From the NCBI GenBank assembly GCA_963921425.1, contig OY992834.1, positions 18,675,923 through 18,739,922 on the forward strand: a stretch of 64,000 nucleotides of DNA, given 5' to 3'. Source of the stretch: Dryas octopetala. Lineage: Eukaryota > Streptophyta > Magnoliopsida > Rosales > Rosaceae. A model generated the notes under the pieces. The model was not told the origin of the DNA and did no database searches. It was given only the letters and a program-made list of their open reading frames with translations. Positions 56,650 through 64,000 of this stretch are shown here, piece after piece (position 1 is the stretch's first letter; every line of letters begins with the position of its first letter). The position numbers and the translations under genes are program-made.

Positions 56650-59600
56650 GGGGGGAGTTTGCTTTATATATACTAGCCCCTTTTACCACCCAGACTTTAC
56701 ACTATGTGTGCAAATGCTACCCTAAAAATAATAATTTGGCCAGTTAACACCCATACTTTGCAAATGGTGCTAATCTGGCACCTGTCGTTACATAACATCC
56801 AATTTTTTGTTAAATAAAGTCTTTTGGCTCTTTTGCACATTTAGCACCCAAACTATACACTCGGTGCATAAATACCACGTATCCTAAAAAAAAAATTGGT
56901 CAATTGCCACCCACCACCACCGACACACTTCACAGCCACCACAGCCGTCATGTTCGGCACACCCATTTTGTTTGATTAATGTTTTCTATTTTATATTTAA
57001 GTGCAAAATATATGTTTTCATTCCAAAAATTATTTAGAAATACATTTTCAATTTTCTAAAAACATAAAACTTCATACAAAAAAAAAAAGTTTTTGAAATT
57101 CTATTTAAGGACAAAATGAAAAGTTTAGGAAAAAAATTGGCTATTATACCCATTTACCACCAAAACTTTAAATTTTGTGCGCAAATACCACCCCTCTCCT
57201 GAGTATCCCAAGAGGTTAATGCCAACAGGAACGACGTTAATCCCCCAAAACACTCAAGAGAGGTTGAGCCTTTGTATTTAAATAGATTAAGTTGGATCAG
57301 AGTACTCATTACACAATAGGATATTTAAGGAAATAATAAGATCAAAATAAATAGTAATTAAAATAAAGATTAACTAACCCGCTAGAGTAGAATAGTTAAA
57401 TCAACACCCCAAAAAGGGAATTACCAAAGTATAAGTAAAACTCACATAAATTACAAAATGATTAAAACAAAATAACATTGTTCAAAATGGGTTCTCAATA
57501 TAAATTCACATGGGAAAACAAGAACCATTACGATAGCAAAAGACATGACAACAGAGACCTTGAGACACCCGATAAGAGAATTCCAAGTTGTGCACCCTTT
57601 CAATCAAGATCTTCTCCAAGAGGAAAATTTGCATAAGTAATAGAGTAGAAACAAACAAACAAAGAAAGTAAGGGGTAAGCATCTCATACGATCATAGCTT
57701 TCCTCAGGGGACCCTGCTAGGTTTGAAAACCTTTTAAAACATTTCCCTGTGAAAGATTGATTTCCAAAATCCCAAAACATTTCCACAAAATCCATTTAAC
57801 ACCTCAGCTGCAGCAGTATATATATGGTAAACATGCATAAAAAACCATAAATAATAGTAAATAAGATGGTCGATACATGCACATTAGGTACAACTATGAT
57901 GTCAGCTGCGAAAAACAACAATCATATATAGCAAGAGTGCCCTGGTAAACAGAGATGAACTCGCAATTGAGAAATCGTATCAACTGTCACCGGATCAGTT
58001 ATGAGCACTGGATTCGCACAATTACACGATACACGTGACAACATGGCTAAGCACCCCATAACGTTAGTGATCAATTCTTCTAGAAGGTTTAGGGTTTTGA
58101 ACTCAAGGTCACCGACGAGACTACCCTTACTCTCAGACCAAATACAATAAGCATAATAGCATGTTATAATAGTTTGAAAACTACACATACACACACAAAG
58201 TCCATAGTCAGGAATGTAGGATAAATCCTTCTACTTGAAATCCAATGCTCTTCAAATATTCTCTTCCACGTTCGCGCGCAGTCCTATATTGGCAAATCAG
58301 TAGTAATTAGACAATACGACAATCTTAATCTCTTAATAACTAGGCAACTGTGTAATCCGGTAGAAACAAAATCGACAAAAGAAAACAAATTTTAAGTTAT
58401 AGACGATTAATAATAAGGGAAGACGATATGACCTTTTCTTGAATCACACGTCACTCGTTTCTAGTCCTAAGTGGACTAAACTCTTTTCTTTAAAGTGTAC
58501 TTAAGGGTTCACAAGTTTCAACTTTTATCTTAAAGTCAAACCAATTGACTAGTTGCTTTAGCTCAAAGCAAATCCTCAAAATAAATTAGATTAATCCAAC
58601 TTAATCTCTACAATTGAAATTTGATAATCCTAGCGTGCTAATTACCTTTAAAATAAACAAATAAGACTAGACATACTTAATTAATAAATAAATCATACTT
58701 AATTAATCTAAAATTAAAGCCTAAAAATAAATAAATAAAGTATAAATAATAAAATATTTACCCTGTTGTAGACCTCTAAAGCTAGACGTACTCTACTCCT
58801 AGGGACTCCTCTTTACACTTCCAAAACTTTAAAATATGAGAAGTTTATTCTCTTTTGATATGTCTCTTCTTAGAGAGACTTCTAAAGTTCCAAATAATGA
58901 GTAACTCTAACTTCACTTGGTGGTGCAAGTGAAAATGAGGGACAAAGGTCTCTATTTATAGGCACTAGAGGGTTGGAAGAAGTTGTAAATCTTTAATGTG
59001 GGACAAATTGCACTAAAATGCTCAAAAAAGGCTTAAAATCCGAACTGGGTCAAGAAAACCTATTGAAAAACCCATTCAAAAACCCGTTTACACTCACAAA
59101 ATAGTCGCGGGACGACCCAATAGAGGACACGCGGGTCAAGCTAACCTAGCGTGAACAGTGACCAGTTCTTAAGGAACCAACGACCCAAATCTTCTTCCTT
59201 TTAATGAGTCGGGACGGCTCAGATTAAAACACGAGCTAGGATTCAATATGACGCAGCTCACAGTAGCTTGTGTGAGCTCATTGCCATGCGCCCGGCCAAC
59301 GCACGTAGCCAACCAGTGTGCACCGCGTGGCATGCTTGTCTACTCAGTCAGCCATTTTGAATTTATTTACAATTCCTATTTTTTCTGTTTTCTCCAAATT
59401 TCATAAAATCACCAAAAATAGCTCGGGACTCTAATAATTTCCCGAAAAATCCTACGAACTCGTAGTGATTAATCATAATTTCCTATAACCTTAAAACAAT
59501 AAATTGATCTTCAGAAAAATTACAAAAAATTCAACTTTAATGAATTTAATTCTCAAAAATTAATTCCAACTTTATAATCACCAAAATCACACTCAAGGGT

Positions 59601-59938
59601 ACTAGAGCTCAACTCTAAACCTCTAATGGTACAAGTTAGTTACTTAAACGACAAAGGAAACCTCTTTCCTCTAAGAAATCAAATTTTGTTTCTAAGTAGA
59701 AAAGAAATTTGAAAACACGTGTCAAAACACGACAGGATTGCAAAAATCTAGGGTATTACATAATGTAGCACCCGCCATTACATTCCATCCAAAAAATGTA
59801 ACATCAAGCTAGTGCTACGTACATTAGCACCATTTACAAAGTATGGGTGGCAAATGACCAAAAAAATTTTATGGGTGATATTTGCGCACATGATGCAAAG
59901 TCTAGGTGGTAAATGTGCAAAAAACCTCTAATAAAATA
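56650..59938. mobile_element. Foldback element split by LTR-like DNA
   Basis: The left arm (56680-56815: TTTACCACCCAGACTTTACA, ACACCCATACTTTGCAAATG, GTGCTAATCTGGCACC) returns inverted at 59775-59925 (CATTTACAAAGTATGGGTGG, GCAAAGTCTAGGTGGTAAAT). Two further partial copies of the arm occur in direct orientation near 56835-56910 and 57130-57220. The intervening about 2.5 kb is a separate LTR-like insertion. Confidence 0.7.
57219..59760 (-). mobile_element. LTR-like insertion, about 2.5 kb
   Basis: On the minus strand it starts TGTAATACCCTAGATTTTTG, a common plant gypsy LTR start, and has a TATA box (CTATAAATAGAGAC) at about 58951-58964. The 3' boundary is not resolved; TAATG follows the start side (59761-59765) and also occurs at 57214-57218. 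No polyprotein. An inner stretch (59380-59590) resembles the TIR of the element at 4830-5892. Confidence 0.5.
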
Positions 59939-60046
59939 AAAATATATAAAGATAATTAATAAATGTTAATACATAATTATAAAAAAAAAAACATGTAGTT
60001 CATGGTTCCTCTTTTTTAGGAGCATATATGTTCTTATTTTCTTTTG

Positions 60047-62485
60047 GGAAATTCTATTCTACCCAACAATCTTATTTTCTTATCCAACATAAATTTTGAA
60101 CATGAATGGACTATTATGTCCCACCATGAAATTACTATTAAGGACAAATTATATTAAAAAAAAAAAAACTCAATTTTCTCTCTATACCCAACATCTCATT
60201 TCATCAATCTCCCTCCCTCCCAAACTTACATTCAACCTCAGTCTCATAACTAAACTCTAAACCCTAAACTAATTTTTGTCCCCATATCATCCAATCAAGG
60301 TTGTTTTGACGAATAGAGAGTTAAATCGTTGTTTGGGATCCTTCAAATGAGGGTTGTGTGCAAATTTTTTTCGTGTTTTTGAACGCCATGAATGAATCTG
60401 AGTGCTCGCGCAGTGTTCGGGGTTCGACCACCGAACACGATGACATTATTGGGCGATAATCGAATATAGTCAGGATATTCGGCATGTGCTCACCGAATAT
60501 GGTCAAGATATTCGGCAAGTGCCCACCAAATGATTTGTGAGCAGAATATGGGCATAATCCAAGTGCATAAAATCAAAGACAATTCTGGGCAAATTCAAAG
60601 ACAATTACATAAAAGATCATGTACAACAAGATTACATGATTCAAAAGTGCATAAATGCCTAAAATTATCACATGAGTCCAAGTGATCCACAAAATCAAAT
60701 AAGTCATCCACATATTTCAATAAGTCATCCAAAAATACATCAAGGTCTCCACAAAACCTAGCTAGTCATCATCCATGGCGATAGTGGAAAGTCAGTGTAT
60801 CATTGTTTACACTATTTTGGTTTTGGGCCAGATCTCACGGCCAAGCCCAAAAATAATAAACAGAGCCCAAGAATGCACCAGGTCCACTCAAAGTTAAATT
60901 TCAAGCCTACGGCAATTTTTAGAAACAGGTAAGCCCATGTTGCTGAAACTCCAGATTCAGTAAGGAAAGTTCTTCTTCACCGAATTTTCCTTAGTAGAGT
61001 AGGATTTCCAAGAAAGGTAATTCTTGAGCGAAAAGAAAGGGAAGAGGAGTCAAAATACAACAAGGAAAGAGATTTCTAACCCTAAAGAACTGATCACTAT
61101 ATAAAGGAGCAACAATATTCAGAAATCTCTCTCAACGCATCTCACAAAAAACAAGCACAAGCTTCTCAACAATCTTTCCAAAATTCTCGATAATCACAAC
61201 GTGTTCTTCAGTTTCTTTTCGGATCATAGACCTAGTTCCTTTGTTTTTAGCTCTGCTAAGACCTTGTTTACTTAGTATTGATTTCTTTTGATTATTGTCT
61301 TCTTTTCATGTTATTTTCTTCATGAATTTTGTTGTTAGGACTCGTATCGTTACTCAATTTCGTAACAATCAAATCATTCATACTTTTTTCATTAAAATTC
61401 ACTACTTTGCAATTCACTCAATCACACAAGCCACAATCATTCTCACATACGAAATCGAACATAGAGTCATGAAAACCAACGATCATTAAAGTCCTTGAGG
61501 ATCAAGGCAATTCAGACTTAGGCGGGATTCTTGTTCCTTGTATTGTCGTGCAATTGTTTGATTAGAATTAGATTATTTTGGCGCAAATCACAAATTCAAG
61601 CATTCAAATTCATTCTCTTTTCTGCCAACGGTATCTTGGCCGAGAAGCAGTGGCACGCCTGCAAATCATTAAAAGGGCTAACAGTGGTTCTTTTCTAAGG
61701 ATCCGACCATCTTTACCGTGATTTTTAGGGGAAACAATCATGTATACAAAATTAACAAACTTATTCAAATAATTGACATATGAACAATACAGAAAAATTT
61801 GGCAGGGAGTCACCAAAACATCCAGACTTATTCGGCAGGGAGCCACCAAATATATCACAACTATTCGGAAATCCCATGCCGAAAAACTGGCACATATTCG
61901 GAACCTCGCACCAAATAGCATTTGGCAGCCTAATGTACATTTTTTTTAATCATTCGGTGGTGAGTTCCAAATATGTCAAACTTATTCGATGGTTGGGTAC
62001 CGAATACTCTCATCGTATTTGGCAGTTCAAGTCCGAACAAAGTTAGAAACTCAAAAAACTAAGAAACATTTCAAAACCTAATTCAAACTACTAAATATGA
62101 AATTATTCGCTTAATTAGGATTGATACACTATCATGATCGAAATCGACCAAGAAGACAAAAAAATCATAGAAAATATACCTAACATGGGTCGTGTTCGCG
62201 AGGGCAGGCGGCGATAGGTGGTCTAGCGAGAGCTTGTCGTACGTCCCTTTCTGTTTCGATGAGAAGGGCTCGTGCAATGGAGAATGGAATGGGATGAGGT
62301 TGGCTATGTGAATCAGTTGGGTAAGGAAAGAAAATACAAAAGAGTGGGTTAAGTATTATTAATAAGGGTATGATAGTAATTTGGGTTGGTTCAAATGAGA
62401 AAATATTAATTTCAAAAATGTGATGGTTGAGTAAATTGAGAAATTGGATAAAATGAGAAGATTGTTGGGTATGAATAGAATTTAT
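60047..62485. mobile_element. TIR element with internal dyad array
   Basis: Termini AAATTCTATTCTACCCAACA and, inverted, AAATTCTATTCATACCCAAC, continuing as AATCTTATTTTCTTATCC versus AATCTTCTCATTTTATCC. Inside both flanks lie clusters of imperfect dyads of the form TATTCGGC...ACCGAATA (60412-60545 and 61790-62040). A solo LTR (60804-61736) is nested within. No transposase; the superfamily and target duplication are unresolved. Confidence 0.75.
60804..61736 (+). mobile_element. Solo LTR, copy 2, with exact target duplication
   Basis: Begins TGTTTACACT, ends TTTTTAGGGGAAACA, and is flanked by ATCAT on both sides (60799-60803, 61737-61741). TATA box CACTATATAAAGG at 61097-61109. Homologous end to end with 3773-4635 on the other strand. 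A 64-codon frame at 61295-61489 aligns residue for residue with the frame in copy 1 (shared RTRIVT, HTFFI, IHYFAIH, TQATI). Confidence 0.93.
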
Positions 62486-62642
62486 CTTTTCCTTTCTTTT
62501 TAGTTTTTCAATTTTTATTTAGTTGTTTGTTTTACCATTTTACCCTCTATTGATAATATTTGTTTAGATTGACATTTTAATAGGCATTTTTTGGTATTAT
62601 ATATATATTTTTTGGTATATAAATATAAATAAATATAGAATA

Positions 62643-63045
62643 GATCAAGCCCCTTCAAGTGTGGGATCCCATAAATAATTTTATTTGTGAGATCTTTCAT
62701 AGGACTCAATTCATATAATAATTCAACGATCCGAACCGTCTATTCTTTGGATCACTATTCAAACATCATTCTTGCAAAAAATTAGCCAAATCGGAAATCA
62801 TTTGTCTATCTAAATTTGATCAAACAAAATAGATGAACCAAATATTTTTGACAAAACTGTCCATTTGTTTGCAAACTTAGATAGGAAAATGATTTTCGAT
62901 TTGACTAATTTTTTGCAAGGATGATCTATGAATAAATGCCTAAAAAATAGACGGTTCGGATTGTTGAAAAACTACATGTAGTGAGTCCATTTTCCCCATC
63001 TCAAAAATAAGCTTAAATGTGGGATCCCACACTTGAAGGGGCATG
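62643..63045. mobile_element. Palindromic MITE with TAGAATA duplication
   Basis: Near-terminal inverted repeat GCCCCTTCAAGTGTGGGATC, with TAGAATA directly outside both ends (62636-62642 and 63046-63052). The interior core (ATCGGAAATCATTTG and its inverse) relates it to the MITEs at 37190 and 50697. Confidence 0.85.
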
Positions 63046-63058
63046 TAGAATAAATCTA

Positions 63059-63077
63059 TATATATATATATATATAG
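63059..63077. repeat. (TA)n microsatellite
   Basis: About nine TA units just outside the MITE. Confidence 0.9.
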
Positions 63078-63315
63078 ATGATGTATAGAATATCACTATC
63101 TTACAATTGAATTTAAAAGGAAAATTCTATACATACCCTACAATTTTCTTTTTTTACCCAATTTCTTAATTTACCCAATCTCTCACTTTTTGAAATTCTT
63201 ATTTTCTTATTTTACCCAACCCAACTTACTATCCTACCCTTACCCACTCCAACTATTCATTACCACCATCTCTCTCCTCATGCTTCTTTGCATGCCACCA
63301 ACGTACAGCACCACC

Positions 63316-63317
<2 letters not shown>

Positions 63318-63386
<69 letters not shown>
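63318..63386. repeat. (CT)n microsatellite
   Basis: About 33 CT units inside the edge TIR element. Confidence 0.95.
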
Positions 63387-63387
<1 letters not shown>

Positions 63388-63767
63388 TCCCCTACGGTCG
63401 AACACGCACTTAAAAGAAAAATGCAGGTTCGGCGGACTAGTGCCGAACCTGAATGTTTTCTTTGGCCGCTACCTGCCGAACAAGCTTCTTCTGTTCGGCA
63501 TATGCCCGCTGAACAAGCCCCTCCGACCCACCTCGAAAAACCAACTAAAAAAAATGGTAAATATTTTCTCCGGTAGATACCCGCCAAACAAGCCTCTTAT
63601 ATTCAGAGAATAGCTGCCAAAGAAAGAATTCATATTCGGCACTGGTCTGCTGAACCTATATTATTTTTTTTAAGTGTGTGTTCGATCGGAGGGGAAGGAA
63701 GAGAGAGAAGCTGAGTACGAGGTGGGTCGGAGGGGAAGGAGAGAGGGAGAGAGAGGGTGGTTTTCGG

Positions 63768-63771
<4 letters not shown>

Positions 63772-63837
<66 letters not shown>
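63772..63837. repeat. (GA)n microsatellite
   Basis: About 32 GA units, opposite in sense to the CT tract at 63318. Overlapping arginine/glutamate frames are artefacts. Confidence 0.95.
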
Positions 63838-63841
<4 letters not shown>

Positions 63842-64000
63842 GGTGTTGCTTGTGGAGGTCTAAGGTGACGGGTGGCGTGCAAAGAAGATGGTGGTGGTGT
63901 TGTTGGTGTGGCATGAGAAGAAGATGGTGGTGCTGGGTAGTGGGCATGGTGGGTCGGAGGGGAAGGAAGAGAGAGAGTAGCTGGGCACGTGGGCAAAATG

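Larger units (their letters stand above)
63118..64000. mobile_element. Second copy of the dyad-array TIR family, cut by edge
   Basis: Begins AAAATTCTATACATACCC and follows the terminal sequence of the element at 60047-62485 (inverse of its right end: CAATTTCTCAATTTACTCAA, TTACTATCATACCC). It then enters TTCGGC/GCCGAA dyads at 63420-63660, e.g. GTTCGGCGGACTAGTGCCGA. Two long CT/GA microsatellites flank the dyads. The right end is outside the window. Confidence 0.7.

Noticed and set aside
63240..63996. Overlapping 100-residue frames at the right edge
   Set aside because: All are generated by CT/GA microsatellites (SLSL or RERE runs).
1..64000. CRISPR arrays, rRNA or tRNA genes, bacterial operons
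   Set aside because: None seen. The regularly spaced dyads at 60.4 and 61.8 kb are transposon-internal, and no tRNA-like cloverleaf was convincing by eye.

Overview
This is nuclear DNA from a flowering plant, most likely a woody core eudicot. The evidence is three plant genes with many short exons and GT-AG introns, AT-rich intergenic DNA, long GA/CT microsatellites, non-LTR retrotransposon debris, solo LTRs and a dense population of miniature inverted-repeat elements. The species cannot be named from the sequence alone. All three recognisable host genes are on the minus strand.

Left part (1-15.7 kb): the 5' half of an NCA1-type RING protein (1789-2695), then a 6-kb transposon-rich spacer (a palindromic MITE, a solo LTR, a long-TIR element, a LINE reverse-transcriptase fragment and another MITE). 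Next is an intact P-class pentatricopeptide repeat (PPR) gene (8667-10862) with a 5'-UTR intron and a TATA box near 12.03 kb. Repeat-rich spacer follows.

Middle (15.7-37.1 kb): one large gene, the plant exportin-7 (XPO7/RanBP16) orthologue. I could join 28 coding exons into a 1,051-residue open frame, with every junction in phase. Its introns hold many 3'-truncated LINEs in both orientations, two MITE or foldback insertions, two fresh tandem duplications and several microsatellites.

Right part (37.1-64 kb): essentially a transposon graveyard. It holds two back-to-back inverted-repeat elements, a CACTA-type Ulp1-like protease pseudogene, a chaperonin-60 beta gene fragment and an L1-type LINE carrying reverse transcriptase and RNase H remnants. 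It also holds a copia-like LTR with primer binding site, a hAT-type element with a perfect 8-bp target duplication nested in an older LTR-like sequence, and a foldback split by about 2.5 kb of LTR-like DNA. At the right is a large TIR element with an internal array of TTCGGC/GCCGAA dyads, interrupted by a solo LTR. A second copy of that TIR family runs off the right edge.

The host genes are unrelated in function: catalase chaperoning, organelle RNA binding, and nuclear export. They form no operon or pathway. The most unusual material is structural: the dyad-array TIR family, two same-family solo LTRs that keep an open frame, and short near-perfect palindromes, one of them inside the 5'-UTR intron of the PPR gene.
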